Of a DNA stretch of 64,000 nt, positions 1 to 11,459 are shown in pieces. Position numbers and translations under genes: made by a program. The stretch's first letter is position 1. Each line of letters starts with the position of its first letter. The DNA lies in NCBI GenBank assembly GCA_019925795.1, contig CM034311.1, forward strand, positions 17,490,926 through 17,554,925. Direction: 5' to 3'. The notes beneath the pieces were generated by a model, which was given only the letters and a program-made list of their open reading frames with translations, had not been told where the DNA came from and made no database searches. This stretch comes from Dendrobium chrysotoxum. Its lineage: Eukaryota; Streptophyta; Magnoliopsida; Asparagales; Orchidaceae.

Positions 1-1
1 G

Positions 2-91
2 CAGTGGAAGCATAAGACCACCAGAGAGGCTACTTGGGAGAAGGAATCTGAGATGAGACAGCTCTGCTCAGGTTATTCTGACGTATTTTGA
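2..91 (+). pseudogene. 3' end of a Ty3/gypsy chromovirus pol gene (chromodomain tail)
   Basis: Reading from base 2 gives about 29 open codons ending in TGA at 89-91. The peptide contains WKHKTTREATWEKESEMR, the classic end of the chromodomain found at the C-terminus of chromoviral integrases (family knowledge: consensus W..H...EATWE.E.EMR). The rest of the element lies to the left of the window, so completeness cannot be judged. The 3' LTR follows at once. A homologous but broken tail occurs at 58.10-58.17 kb, so the two elements belong to one family. Confidence 0.75.
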
Positions 92-133
92 TTTGGGAAT
101 GCCGAGGATGACATTTTTTTAAGGTTGGTAGAT

Positions 134-1633
134 TGTTATAATTCAAATTTTTAAAAACTACATTTTGACCTGCACTAATCAAGAATTTATTCAGGAGTCA
201 TTATAAGCCCAAATCATAAATCATCTTCTCCATAACTTTTTTTATTGTATTTTAGTTTCTCTAATTTTTTCATAATTTTTAGGCACTGGTGAAATTCCTT
301 AAAAAATAAGCACCTAACAGTACAAGTACGGGTTTTTGGACGATCAGATGTCCATTTTGTAAACTGATTTCACCTGAATTTTCTAAATAAAAAGTTATTT
401 TATGAATATTTTTCTATAATTTTTGAAGCCATAAAAGAATTTTTAAGAAGTTTATACTAAACATTCATTAGAATATTATTATTATAGAAAATATCTAAAG
501 TCACTTATTAAAGTCATTTCAAATTTTTTAAAAAAGCTTATTTCATACATTTTTCCCAAGCCAGTGAAATGACAGAGAACGTTTGGGGGAGAAATAAGAG
601 AAAATAGAGGAGAAAGAAGGAAAGAAGCTAGTGTTTGGCAGTCGTAGTGTAATTTTTGTCCATCAGCCCAGTTGGAAAATTTGCTCTTCTCGAGGTAGAT
701 TACATTTTGCATATTCCATATTTCAATAATTTTGTGTTTTCGATATTTTTTCGATCAAATTTATATTTTCGTTTCCAAAAAATGATGATAACTTTATTTT
801 AGTAAATTTAGTATTTATGTTGTCTACTATTGGGACGTTTTGGCAATTTTTGAATTTAGTCGAATTATACTTTAATTAATGAAATGCATTGAAAAATATA
901 TTATAAAGTGTTGTGATGTGATGCCGATGCCAGTAGGCAGTCGAGGTGCGATTCTGTTATGTCGGTGCTAGTGGGAAGCCAAGGTGGGATTCTATAATGT
1001 CGGCGCCAATGGGCTGCCGAGGTGGGATTCTATTATGCTGGTGAGATTCTGTTACCTAAGTGTCGTTATGCCGGAGCCTTAGCCCAAGGTGGGATTATGT
1101 TATGAAGTGTTTGCTTATAATTCAGTTCTTTTTAATATTTATTTAATTGTATTTAATTTCAGCACAGTAATCTCAGCTCCTTTGGTTTTAATTATTGATT
1201 TTTTTTAGGTTATGATAGTCTACTGAGCTGTATTAGCTCATTCCTGCTTTTGTTTTTATTTTTAGGCCTGAGGAAGGGTAAGGAACGAGTTGAGTAGTTG
1301 GAAATATAGCAGGCTCTGATCTATGTTGTAGGCATGTTTTGATTAGTTTTAATTTTTGCAGGATTGCCATTTATTTTTATTGTGCTCTCTGTTGTTAAGT
1401 ACTGTTGTAAATAGATTTTAGATTATATATTTTTTTGGAGGATATATCGAAAAAGTCATGTTGAGATTCAATAGTCTTTTGCTTTATATTAAATTCAATA
1501 GTGACTCTGTGTAGTATATAAATAAGAAGTTTTGTTTCAGTACTTCTCCAACCTGATCTTGGGGTCACTCATGCCACAATCGGATACGGTATGACCTGTG
1601 TATTATCAGGTCATATTGGGTCGGGTTGTGACA
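134..1633 (+). mobile_element. 3' LTR of the chromovirus-type gypsy element
   Basis: The LTR starts with TGTTATAATTC just after a short purine-rich stretch downstream of the pol stop and ends with GGGTTGTGACA, giving TGTTA..TGACA ends. Nearly the whole length is matched by 58238-60037: the opening, the GTGTCCRTTTTG segment, the GAGAGAAAGAAGG segment, the tandem 38-bp units, the CTACTGAGC segment and the closing GTATGACCTGTGT..GTGACA. I infer a 3' LTR because chromodomain coding sequence abuts its left side. Its 1500-bp length compares with 1800 bp for the relative, partly because of tandem-array differences. Confidence 0.75.
921..1095 (+). repeat. 38-bp tandem repeat inside the LTR
   Basis: Units beginning ATGCCG/ATGTCG start at 921, 959 and 997, with a partial unit near 1036. 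Each carries CCGAGGTGGGATTCT-like sequence. The same unit recurs with more copies and irregular spacing at 59245-59465 in the related LTR, so the array is a family trait that has changed in copy number. Confidence 0.7.
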
Positions 1634-1990
1634 TAAGGCTCTTAAGTTAGGAAGGCATTCTCTTTCATATACTGATAGGAAGACATCTTATCATAATTAT
1701 CCTATAAAAGAGAAATGAAATAATTTAGATACGGTTTGTGATGTCCTTAATTTTTTAATAAAGCAACAAACATCATTTAATTCTTTTTTAATGAAGCAAC
1801 AACCTCTCCAATTAGCGCCAATCAGAGGTTGGCGCTCGCACTGGATGGGAAGACCACTGGGGGTACGTTGGATTCTTTTGGCATTGATGTTGACATGACA
1901 GGATAAGGGGTAGGGTTTTAGGAATCGTAGATCAACAGATGTTCATTCGAGAACTAGGGTTTACAAAAGGTTCCGAATATTGGAGAAGTC
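1634..1990. other. LTR-like spacer with a small hairpin
   Basis: No gene is visible. A hairpin with arms AGCGCCAA (1814-1821) and TTGGCGCT (1829-1836) and a 7-base loop is present. The sequence leads directly into the GAAGTCC minisatellite and is probably part of the same degraded LTR. Confidence 0.4.
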
Positions 1991-2930
1991 CGATGTCAAT
2001 TGGTGGACAGGCATAATTCTGGCGACAGTTATGTGCCAAGCGGAGGTCTGGCAAAAGTCCAACGATAATCAATGGCAGGGAGGAAGTTTGGCGATGGACG
2101 GAAGTCCGGCGTCGGGTAGAAGTCTGACGAAAGTCCGGTGATGGCAGAAGTCCGGTGATGGACGGAAGTCCAATGTCAGATAGAAGTTCGACGAAAGTCC
2201 GGCAATGGGCGGAAGGCCGACGTCAGGTAGAAGTCCAACAACGGGCGGAAGTCCAGCGACGGGTGGAAGTCTAGCGATGGATAGAAGTTTGGTGTTAATC
2301 GGTGGCCGGGCAGAGGTCCAATGAAAGTCCGACGATGATTAGTGGCCGTGAGGTGGTCGAGGAGGAGCTTGGTGGTAAATTTATTTTCCTCTCCTCTCTT
2401 CTTTCCCTTCTTAATTCCTCCCCCCTCCCATGAGAAATGAGGGGTCTATTTATAGTTTTTTGAGAGTAGCATGACCAGCAAATAAGGAGAAGATCAAAAG
2501 CATGTTGGGAGAGGTTTGAATGGACGGCCGATATCGATTCCTTTGATCATAAATTATTTATCGAGTATTTGAGTGCCTATGTGATATTAGAATTCAACGA
2601 TCTTTGGCTCGTTGGATTCGTCTTGACGAGCCACTCAATTCAACTATAAGCATGTCACATTTAGAAATCATTTGGTAATCCATATTATGGTTTGAACCTT
2701 CCTAAGATTCTTTAAGTCTTCGATTTGGACCTATTTGGGCTTGAATTGAGTTGAATTTGGTGTCGTTGGGTTCGTATTTTTGAGATGTTCAATACGACTC
2801 TAAGTTTGCTGAAATCAAAGTTCATATGGTTCCAAATTTAATTTTAGAAGTTTCCAACTTGATTTTTTCTTGAGATTCGTGCTCAATCAAGATTATTTTT
2901 TGATGATATATTAGTTGCCCCTCTATTTTC
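1990..2930 (+). repeat. Degraded LTR with GAAGTCCGGCGATGG minisatellite (copy A)
   Basis: From about 2000 to 2340 a degenerate unit of about 18-20 bp (GAAGTCCGGCGATGGGCG and variants) is repeated many times. It is followed by GTCGAGGAGGAGCTTGGTGG, a pyrimidine-rich tract, and a non-repetitive tail with TTAGAAGTTTCCAACTTGAT. The same order of blocks is found at 7040-7690, so these are two copies of one repeat, most likely LTRs, diverged and with different deletions. No coding sequence is recognised. Confidence 0.6.
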
Positions 2931-3700
2931 GGACGTCAAAGTTCTAGAAGCCTGAAAATACACATCACAGCCCTAGGGAATTTTTGACGTGATTTGAAAC
3001 TCAAAAATAATATGATCTTTGGCGTAGAGGTCCCAATTGGCTTTAAAAGTGTCAAAATTGAGTCTGGAACATCGAAAAATAGTTCTAAGGATCTTAAAAA
3101 TGTCCGATTCGAACCGATTGGACTAAAAATCGAGCCTGAACATGCGTAGGTGATCGAACCAGTCCAAATGGTATATTGACAATGTGCAAGTAAGAAGATG
3201 ATAAAAGCCACTAATATCACAACACATAAAAGGATGGGATGTGTAAATTATAGTTTCAAGTCTTCCTCTTGCACAAATTTTTTATTTTTTTTTATATCTT
3301 CCGCTTTCTAATGCTATTCAAAAGAAACAAATTTAAAAAATGATAAATTTGATAATTATCATATGATGACCTTGGCCTCAACTATCATAATCACCTTAAC
3401 CAACACAACCAAAATATCATTTTTTAATGTGTTTCCCTTTCAATTATCACAAGCTGCATAGTTACAGGAGCATCATGACTATGAGGACAACAAATGCTTG
3501 CATGTACTTTTTTTACACTTTGCATAGAAAATGTTTCCAAGAAAATTTAAGCAAAATAAATGGCATTTTGTCCCAATATTATTCAAAATAACTACAATGG
3601 ATAGCAACGTAAAACATAACTTCCAATCCAAGTCATCAGTAAAAATAAATGCAGCCGTCGCGCATAAAGATGCGTCCCTTGGGGGGCGTGCGGCTCCGAT
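2931..3700. other. Unclassified AT-rich spacer
   Basis: No convincing coding sequence, RNA gene or bounded element could be found. Short open frames here have no recognisable motifs. It may be the tail of the neighbouring LTR-derived sequence. Confidence 0.3.
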
Positions 3701-3701
3701 T

Positions 3702-3732
3702 GCAACCAGTTATAATAATTGTAATTGGTTGC
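3702..3732. repeat. Near-perfect 31-nt palindrome
   Basis: The sequence runs from GCAACCAG at the left to TTGGTTGC at the right and is self-complementary about base 3717. All 15 pairs form if two G:T wobbles (8th and 12th pairs) are allowed. It sits about 210 bp upstream of a TATA box and may be an LTR regulatory or recombination feature; its function is unknown. Confidence 0.7.
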
Positions 3733-3944
3733 GGATAATGCAAAATTTTTTTTTCAGGAGGGACCCATAGCCGCTTCTTTTTTTTAACATGCTGCCATCC
3801 GCTTTTTGTTTTTTTAGAGAGTGTCTTTTTTTCGAGAAAATTTTATTTTTCTCTTTCTGAGGAATATTCTTATTCCGGGAACATTCTTAAATTTTTTTTG
3901 GAAAATTCTTATTCCCGGATAATATTCCTCTCTCCTTTTTTAGC

Positions 3945-3953
3945 TATAAATAG
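3945..3953 (+). promoter_or_regulatory. TATA box of a probable LTR promoter
   Basis: TATAAATAG is followed by CCCCTCC and a pyrimidine-rich leader (CTCCTTCTCCC), the usual arrangement at the U3/R junction of plant LTRs. Two related TTCTTATTCCCGG blocks lie just upstream. No gene follows, so I take it as a retroelement promoter; the LTR edges are not defined. Confidence 0.45.
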
Positions 3954-4024
3954 CCCCTCCATGACAGGGCAAAAATTGCTCCTCTTCTCCTTCTCCCTTC
4001 TTCCTTTAACTTTCTTACAGTTGA

Positions 4025-4384
4025 GACATTCCACTTTTTTGAATAGGTGGTATCCCCTATCAAGTACAAGTGCCCCTCCATTATGTAGAAGTTAGAGTTT
4101 TCAACCTTCCTTTCCTTCTTCCTAATTTTTCTTCTTACTTTAGAGACATTCCATTATTTTTGATAGGTGGCATCTCCTATCTAAATTCAATGTCCCTCTT
4201 TAATATAGAAGAAACTTTCTCCTTCTTTCATGTTCTTCTCTTTTGATTTTCTTCTTACATTAAAGGCATTCCACTATTTGATATAGGTGGCATTCCCTAT
4301 CAACCTTTGGTGCCCCTCTTTTATATAGAAGAAGTAACGATGAGAATTTACTCCCTAATATACAACCGTTGATAGAAGAAGATC
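4025..4384 (+). repeat. Three tandem 120-bp units
   Basis: GACATTCCAC/GACATTCCAT/GGCATTCCAC open units at 4025, 4145 and 4265, exactly 120 bp apart. Each unit carries the order ATTCCA, ATAGGTGGYATYCCCTATC, GTGCCCCTC and TATAGAAGAAG. The units lie just downstream of the TATA box and probably belong to an LTR R/U5 region. Confidence 0.75.
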
Positions 4385-4489
4385 AATTACCTCTTATACG
4401 TGAGGGTGATTTGAGAAGATCTGACAGTAATAGTACCCAGGAAGAGAACCAATAATTGTTAGTAGACGAGAAGGATTTTGATGATGTTT

Positions 4490-4650
4490 AAGTAGAAGTC
4501 CGGCGACGATCGACAATCGAGTGGAAGTCCGATGTCGACCGATGGTTTGGTGGAGAGCTAAAGGAGATAGTTGGAGGTTGAGCAATCGAACGAGAAGTCG
4601 ATGATGGCTGATATGAAGTGAAGGACCGATGGCGGACATCAGGCGAAAGG
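4490..4650 (+). repeat. Short GAAGTCCG minisatellite segment
   Basis: Units such as GTAGAAGTCCGGCGACGATCG and GTGGAAGTCCGATGTCGACC resemble the arrays at 2.0-2.34 kb and 7.05-7.45 kb. This is a third, smaller block of the same degenerate unit and contains no coding sequence. Confidence 0.5.
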
Positions 4651-5224
4651 CCAATGATAGCGGGTGTCAAGTTACATTCTGCTAAAGGCAATATGCATCC
4701 ATTAATGTGTGCGGACATCAGATATCCCTTATGGAAGGGGTCGAAGCACTTCTTCACTAGATCTTGAGGTCACTTTCTAGTCTGGCAACACACTAACAGT
4801 GTCAATTGAGTGGAGGCCTGATGATGATATGGTTATAATCTTTCTTTGAAGAAGAAGTTGTAGGCAATATTTCAATGTACAGTGGAGAATAGATCAATTG
4901 AATCCACCAAGGATATTTGATTGACTTGTATGGAATAAGGTTGATGTAATTTTATTTTTAGCTTCTTAAGAAAATGAAAGTACAGTCAAACCTTATATAG
5001 AATTTTGTTATGTAAATCCAATGACATTGTGTATGAATTTGTATGAGCTTGATGCTTATTTTGTATTTGAAATAAACTTGTCATCCAGAGGAAACTAAGT
5101 CATTTATGTATCTTTGAGATATGCTTTGATATATTGCCTCACATGCTTGTTGAGACTTTCTAGCCTGCTAAGGTCTATGTAACTATACATTTTGAGGCTT
5201 TTTAGCCTTCTAAGATTTTAAATA

Positions 5225-5950
5225 AGTGATGAGCCATCAGAGCATTTCTCGATGACGTTGAGAGAAATCCACAAGGAATATTTGACTTATCCAATGTTAT
5301 TTATCAAAGTATTGCTCCATGATGTTATCCTAAATGAAAGAGGTCAAAAAAATTCACCAAGGATATATGACCTATTTGAGGTTATTTATTAGAGTGTTAC
5401 TTGATGATGTTAACATATATGAAAAAGGTCGAGAGAATCCATCAAGGATGTATGACATATCCAAGGTTGTGTGTCAGAGTTTTGCTCGATGATGTTAACC
5501 TATATAAAAGAGGTTGAGAGAATCCACCAAGGATGTATGACCTATCCAAAGTTATATGTCAAAGCATTGCTCGATGACGTTAACCTATATGTAAGAGGCC
5601 AGATCGAGTCCCCCCTGAGATTGATCATCCAATAATTAAGACACCATAAAGATTGTGTATTTCTCGAATCAAATATTTTATGATTTCATTGACATCCTCC
5701 TAGGATGTTTGATATATCCAAGGTTGTATGTCAGAGCGTTACTCAATGACATTAATCTTTATAAAAGAGGTCGGATAAAATCCCGTTGGGATTGATCATC
5801 CGTTGATTGAGACACAATAAAGATTGTGTATTTCTCAAATCAAGGATTTTATGATTTAATTGACATCCTCCTAGGATATTTAACCTATCCAAGATTGCAT
5901 GTTAGAGCGCTGCTCGATGATGTTAACCTGTGTTGAAGAGGTCGAATCGA
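5225..5950 (+). repeat. Tandem array of about 85-bp units
   Basis: The core CTCGATGATGTTAACCTATAT recurs near 5313, 5401, 5488, 5571, 5741 and 5912 (spacings about 88, 87, 83, 170 and 171). Each is accompanied by AAAAGAGGTCGAGAGAATCC and CCAAGGATGTATGACCTATCC. The last two intervals carry an extra block with ATTGTGTATTTCTC, giving a higher-order unit of about 170 bp. It looks like a short satellite-like expansion inside retroelement-derived DNA. Confidence 0.7.
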
Positions 5951-6350
5951 ACCCCCTGGTATCGATTATGCCTTGATTGGGAGGGGGCGAATACTACGTG
6001 TATCTCAAATTAAAGGTGTAGAATGGTTTATCTATAGACTGTTATTACCTTTTTGAGGTCGATATTAAGATCTTGTAGAAGTCTAGCTAGAGACTGTATA
6101 GAGATTGCAATTTAGTGGAAGTATCCTTGTATTGATAGATGCTTTATGAAAAATTATTTCCCAAGATATTGTCATAGATGTTGAAAGTGTTGGAGGAATC
6201 TTCTTGACCATAGTTGCAATTAAGGTTGCCCCCCAATCTATAACTGATTCTCATAAGATTGATATAGCTATAGATAATGTCAGGATGTTCACATGAATGA
6301 TTTTTTGAGAATGGAGCAATAGTTAGCCCAATTCAGGAACGACGTTCCCA

Positions 6351-6364
6351 TAGATGGCGCCAAA
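6351..6364 (-). other. Candidate tRNA primer-binding site of an LTR retroelement
   Basis: On the minus strand the sequence reads TTTGGCGCCATCTATGGGAAC, close to the TTTGGCGCCGTCTGTGGGAA type that follows the 5' LTR in many plant gypsy elements. It would place an LTR to the right (higher coordinates) and the internal region to the left. No gag or pol is readable, so this is only a candidate. Confidence 0.35.
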
Positions 6365-6659
6365 CTATTACAGATTAGAATATTCACAGTAAAGATATAT
6401 AAAGTTTAATGTCTCGACTTTGTACAAAGATCCAACACATAATCAAATAAAAGAGAGGGTGTAGCATTCAAAAGAGACTCGAGAGTTTTTTACGTGAAAA
6501 ACCCCTGAAAAGAGGGAAAAATTATGGGGCCTAGCCCAGTTTGAATGAATCCACTAGTGTTTGCAATTAATTACAAATAAAGACCTTCCTTGGGGGAAGG
6601 CCTTGGTTTGATGTAGTAAATATACATCATATAGAGTGCATTAGATGGTGGAAATTGGA

Positions 6660-7045
6660 AGAATCAGAATTGATATGTTCATTTGGTCAGTGGGACTATA
6701 GTCGACTGGCTATGGAGGTTGGAAAGTTTGTATTCGACTGATGGTGGTAGGAAGGACCATAGTCGGCGGGCGATGAAGGTCGAAATGACTATAGTTGATG
6801 GGCGATTGAGGTCAAAAAGATCCTAGTCTGGTGATGGAGATTGAAAAGATAGTAATCTGACGAAGGAGGTCGGAAGGACCGTAGCCTGCAGGCGACGAAG
6901 GTCATAAAGACCGTTGTCTAGCAACAGAGGTCGGAAGGACCGTAATCGATGGGAGATAAAGGTCAGAAAGACCGTAGTTGGGTGACGATTGTTAGAAGGA
7001 CCATAGTCAGTGGGCGACGGAGGTCGAAAAGACTATAGTCAGCGG
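6660..7045 (+). repeat. GGTCGGAAGGACCGTAGTC tandem array
   Basis: A degenerate unit of roughly 40-45 bp recurs about nine times: GGTCGGAAGGACCGTAGTC followed by GGCGGGCGACGAA and variants. GGTC and GACC within each unit are complementary, so single units can form small hairpins. It continues directly into the GAAGTCC array. Confidence 0.6.
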
Positions 7046-7690
7046 CTAGGTGGAAGTCCGGCTTAAGTTATTGGTCGAGCAGAAATCTGGCATCAATTGG
7101 TGGCCGGGCATAATTACGGCGACAATTATGGGCCGGGCGGAGGTCTGGCAAAATTTCAACGATGGTCGGTGGCAGGGAGGAAGTCTGACAATGGACAAAA
7201 TTTCGGCGCCAGGTAGAAGTCTGACGAAAGTTCTGTGAAGGGTAGAAGTTTGGCATTGGATAGAAAATCAGCGTTGGATAGAAGTCCGATGATGGACGAA
7301 TGTTCGTCGATGGATGGAAGTCGGGCAAAGTGTTGAAGTCTGACGATGGGCAAAAGTCCAGCGTTGGGTAGAAGTCCAATGAAAGTCTGACGACGGGTGG
7401 AAGTCCAATGATGGACAGAAGTTTGGCGTCAATCGATGGCCAGACAGAAGTCTAGCAAAAGTTCGATGACGGTCGGTGGCTGTGAGGTGGTCGAGGAGGA
7501 GCTTGGTGGGAGATCTCTTTTCCTCTCATCCCTTCTTTCCCTTCTGGCCAGACAGAAGTTCGACTCTAAGTTTACTAAAATCGGAGTTCATATGATTTTG
7601 AATTTAATTTTAGAAGTTTCCAACTTGATTTTTCCTAGAGATTCGTGCCTGATCAAGATAATTATTTGATGATATATCAAGTTTAAATAC
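7045..7690 (+). repeat. Degraded LTR with GAAGTCC minisatellite (copy B)
   Basis: This is a second copy of the 1990-2930 block: TGGCCGGGCATAATTA, GGTGGCAGGGAGGAAGTC, a run of GAAGTCCG units, GTCGAGGAGGAGCTTGGTGG, then TTAGAAGTTTCCAACTTGAT. A deletion after the pyrimidine tract (near 7550) removes several hundred bases present in copy A. Open frames in both strands here are products of the repeat and have no domain. Confidence 0.6.
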
Positions 7691-8150
7691 AAAGAATATT
7701 CCTTTGATAAGCACACTGACTTTTTTATAAATACACTATGATATTTTTGTGAAAGTATAAGTAAAAATATATGTTTTGTTAACCATTGCACTCTTATATT
7801 TCTATGAAAGTACAAGTGAAAGTATAATGTTTGTAATGTTTAAGTTCAAATAACAAGTTTCGAAAAGTTGATTCTAACGCACATTCAGGTTTAAAATATG
7901 TTATGTTATCCTTTTGATAATATTGGCATAAGTAACACTTATGTTTATATTTTCTATAAGAAAAATCATTTTTTTTGTTAATGAATATTTAAATCTTTTA
8001 TTTATACATTATAATAACTGCTATAACTGTTGGCTCTGAAAATTCGGCCCCAGCCTCCCCCGTTGCTTTTTGGGGGAGTTTTAACGGAGTAAGTTCTGGG
8101 GTAAATTTTGGATAAATGAGTTTGTAGATAAGACACCATCCAAAGATTTC
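7691..8150. other. AT-rich spacer, no gene seen
   Basis: It holds a partial direct duplication (TTTCTATGAAAGTACAAGTGAAAG near 7800 resembles the preceding 60 bases) and a CCCC-rich segment near 8050. No coding or RNA feature is supported. Confidence 0.3.
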
Positions 8151-8159
8151 ACCCTCATT

Positions 8160-9200
8160 TTGTGAGGACTTTATGATCTGAGTTCTAGTTTCCTATAGGC
8201 GCAAGCCCCTATAGTTAATTACCCCTCCCGATAACGAGAGAGAACTTTCAATTAAGGCTAGTCGTCAATTAGATACATAGAAGTACATGTTATCTGTCAT
8301 ATAGTAGCAGAATGAGTTTAGAAATATGAAAATTGAGGGGTTGATATTTAAAATTAGAAATTTCACCATCTTGCACTTAAAGTGGATGGTGAGGGAATAG
8401 ATGATAGACCCGATCAAGATCCCATGGTTCCATCATCCCAGGCCATCATGGTCCCTAGTCTACTTAGTCAGAGGAGGTAGTCGACCCAACCTAATAGAAG
8501 GATCCTTATTGATAGTCATGAGTTACTTAATCCAAGGGGAACCTTATAGACCTGGGATAAATTTTTATCTAAGGGAATAAATTTAAATCCACCTTAGCTA
8601 ACAAAGGGCTTTGTGTCCTATCGATCATATCCTATTGATTCATATCTCAAAGATTTGATGCACTAAGAAACGTATTGGCTCTGACCATAACTGTTATCTT
8701 GTGATTCCATTTGGCGGTAGAATCACTCAGTTCAGAGGGCCCTGGGTCATAACTGTTTATCCTGCGTTACCATTTGGTGGCAAAACTAACGGTTAGAGGA
8801 CACGTACCATGTCCTTACTAACATAAGATTATTTGAGAATGGATCCTAATAATATTTTTGACTAGACATTAGCTCTATGTGAGCTGAAGTAAATTTGAAT
8901 TTGTCCACCTCGACAAACTATTACGAAGGATGAATGGATTTTATTTTAAGTGATTGGATGGCTAATTTTAATTTTAAATATTTAGATTTTGGGATTTTCG
9001 AATTTTGGGTTATTGGGTCTTGATGAGCATTTTGAAATATTAGAAATTAACCGCTCTAATTGAGAGCTGCATTCAATACGGCCATCATCGAGGTGTACGG
9101 GATTACTTATATGGGTTAAACCTTATCGACTCTGTCGAGCTGTCGACAGAGGATTAGATTTTGTAAGCTATATATCTTTGGTGATGAACCATTCATTTAT
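8160..9200 (+). repeat. LTR-derived repeat, inverted relative at 54.99-55.57 kb
   Basis: Segments such as TTCCTATAGGCGCAAGCCCC.., TCAAGATCCCATGGTTCCATCATC and CTAGTCTACTTAGTC reappear, reverse complemented and diverged, at 54.99-55.57 kb. The inner parts (8690-8820) hold two partly similar CATAACTGTT..CCATTTGG segments. A 9-bp hairpin, CTCTGTCGA / TCGACAGAG, lies at 9130-9151. I infer retroelement LTR or untranslated sequence; no ends were found. Confidence 0.45.
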
Positions 9201-11390
9201 TAAGCTTTGAAGGCATAATATGAACTATAAAATAAGTGCTTTGATCATCATCATGACTGAATATTTGTTCAATAGTTTGAGCCGTGTCGACTCCTATCCA
9301 CTCGTACAAGAGGATCGGGCTCAAACTCAGGTTTATTTGTTGACCTGCGTAGCATCCCTAGATATCATGTGTATACTTATAACACGCTCACTAGGGCCCA
9401 TGCGGGTGTATGATACATCCCCTTCTATGTACCTATGTGCATACATATTATAGTGCATGTGTAGGGAAATTTTTAGAGATTTCAGTTATGCGAGCAACTA
9501 TTATTTAAACATATGTGACGCTCTATTTGGGAACTTATACATGCCTTCTATCCACTTGTATGAGTGTTACGGATCTGGTGGCGTGTCGTTGTACTATGGT
9601 CATTTGCCCGTTATATATAGGTATACTGTCATGTACTGCTTGTTGCTTTCTGCGGGTAGCTTATTATGCACTAACGAATCTCCTGCTTTGGTTGCAGATG
9701 CTTGCATCTAATGTAGTTCCCTTGTATCCTTCTTGTAAATAGTGTATTGTACATAAAACAAATTTCCTACAATGACAAGGGCCTGTAGGTCTGTTTTGCA
9801 TTTGTTGCATTCCTTATGCATTTTATTATGATCTTTGGTCTTTGCAGTACATATGCTATTGCTGCATCTGTATTCATAGAGAACTCGTATGCATTATAGA
9901 TCTTCTATCCTTGATTGCATGCAGATCAGTGTGCTTGTTCACAATTTCAGATTGACTGTGTGGAGGTTATTATATTTATTTCAAATTTCTCAAATTCATC
10001 TTGGTTAGTAATTCGTTGCATACTCATTGAGAACACGCTGTTGTATTTACTGAGACCCATATCAGTACTTGCAAGGGGTTCTTCATTCCCATCTTATACT
10101 GGACATCATCACTTACAAGAATCTGGTGTATTGGTTTGTGAGTCGAGGTTGGCTGGCATTGATCATAGATAGAATACCAGATTCATGGTCTATCCATCAT
10201 CGTTTCTCACAAGTAAATTAGTGCACTTGTTCGTCAACTAATTATTGATGATTGTGAGAGAATTATATTTGCAATAGCCTTCTTCCTTTCATTACATGGC
10301 CGTGTTGCATTCTTCATATAGGACTGTAGGTGATCACTATGTTGTAACCTCTTGCAATTACCTTGGACTCATGTATTATAGATTTGTCGTGCCTGTTGAT
10401 ATATAGTATGTTGTATGCTGATATTAGTATTCTTGAGAATCTTCAACATCTACTAAAAATTTTATTGATTGCAAGCAGATTGTGTTGCAAATTCTGTTTG
10501 TAGGTGCTATCATTCACCTTAGATTCTATAACCAAGTTAATCGTTGTCACTCGTAGGTGGAATGTTTGCTTAAGACTTTGCACTTTTGTGTACAATAGAG
10601 TTTCATATTCCTTTCAATCTTCCCCATTTGTGAAATCCAATGTGTTTGTTCATATGTTAGCATTTGACTACGAGGATGCTATTGCATTCATTGCACATCA
10701 TTGTAGTTTTTGCAATCATTCTAAGTCACTCAATCACATGCTTGAAATAAATATTGTGGATCAATTGTCATCTTTTACATATAAGTTATGCAGTCTATTG
10801 AAAGCATCATGTCGTTGAATGACATCCTTTATGATTCCACCATTACTTGTAAGTGAGTGGTGCTTGTAAATCCCCAGAGTCACATGTTACATACATGTTC
10901 ACTTGCATTTAATTTAGAGCATATTGTCTTACAAGTTATAATCTCATTTAAAGCATTATCAAGCTCCTTGTGTGTCTTCAAATTCAAGCTCAATTCGAAT
11001 GAATTCCCTGCGGTCCATGCAAGTCCAAGTTCTTGTAGTCTTGCTGAGTTCAAGTCCAAGCTTAGTCCTTTTGGATCCAAATTCTTTTGCATATATTACA
11101 AACTAAGTCCCCTGTAGTCAAATTACAAGTTCTTTGTTTATGTTCAGATTATCCAAATTAAGTTCATTTGATATCAAATGAGGTTCAAATTCAAGCTCAT
11201 TTCAATTTAACTTTTACTTAGGTTCAAGTCTCATTAATTATTTAAATTCTATGCCACCTCGTATTCCAATTCAAATTCAAGTCTAAATCCAAGTCCCCTA
11301 TTTTTTTGTACATGTCCTTATGCATCTTCAGACGAAATTTTAGCAGCCTCCCAATATCTCCCCCATTTAGGGGAAACTACGGAAAACTGG
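9201..11390. other. Unclassified T-rich, repeat-like sequence
   Basis: No recognisable protein is encoded; the short open frames on the plus strand lack domains. From about 10970 to 11310 the sequence is built of CAAGTCCAAGTTCAAATTCAAG-like degenerate units. It is probably retroelement-derived but could not be assigned to a family. Confidence 0.35.
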
Positions 11391-11459
11391 GCCATCCCAC
11401 CATGCTACATGAGTATGTATGGTAGGTGTCCTTGGACACCGCAGTCGTACAATCTTCGA

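Noticed and set aside
5225..5950. CRISPR-like array
   Set aside because: Units are contiguous degenerate tandem repeats without unique spacers, in a plant nuclear context.
7050..7379. Open frames in the GAAGTCC minisatellite, including one with repeated SDFYPTL-like units
   Set aside because: The peptide repeats simply mirror the 18-20-bp DNA repeat on the antisense strand; the same array at 2.0-2.34 kb is not open.
9220..11117. Several plus-strand open frames of 75-104 codons
   Set aside because: Cys/Tyr/Leu-rich translations with no recognisable domain in a T-rich repeat-like region; frames do not join into an exon model.
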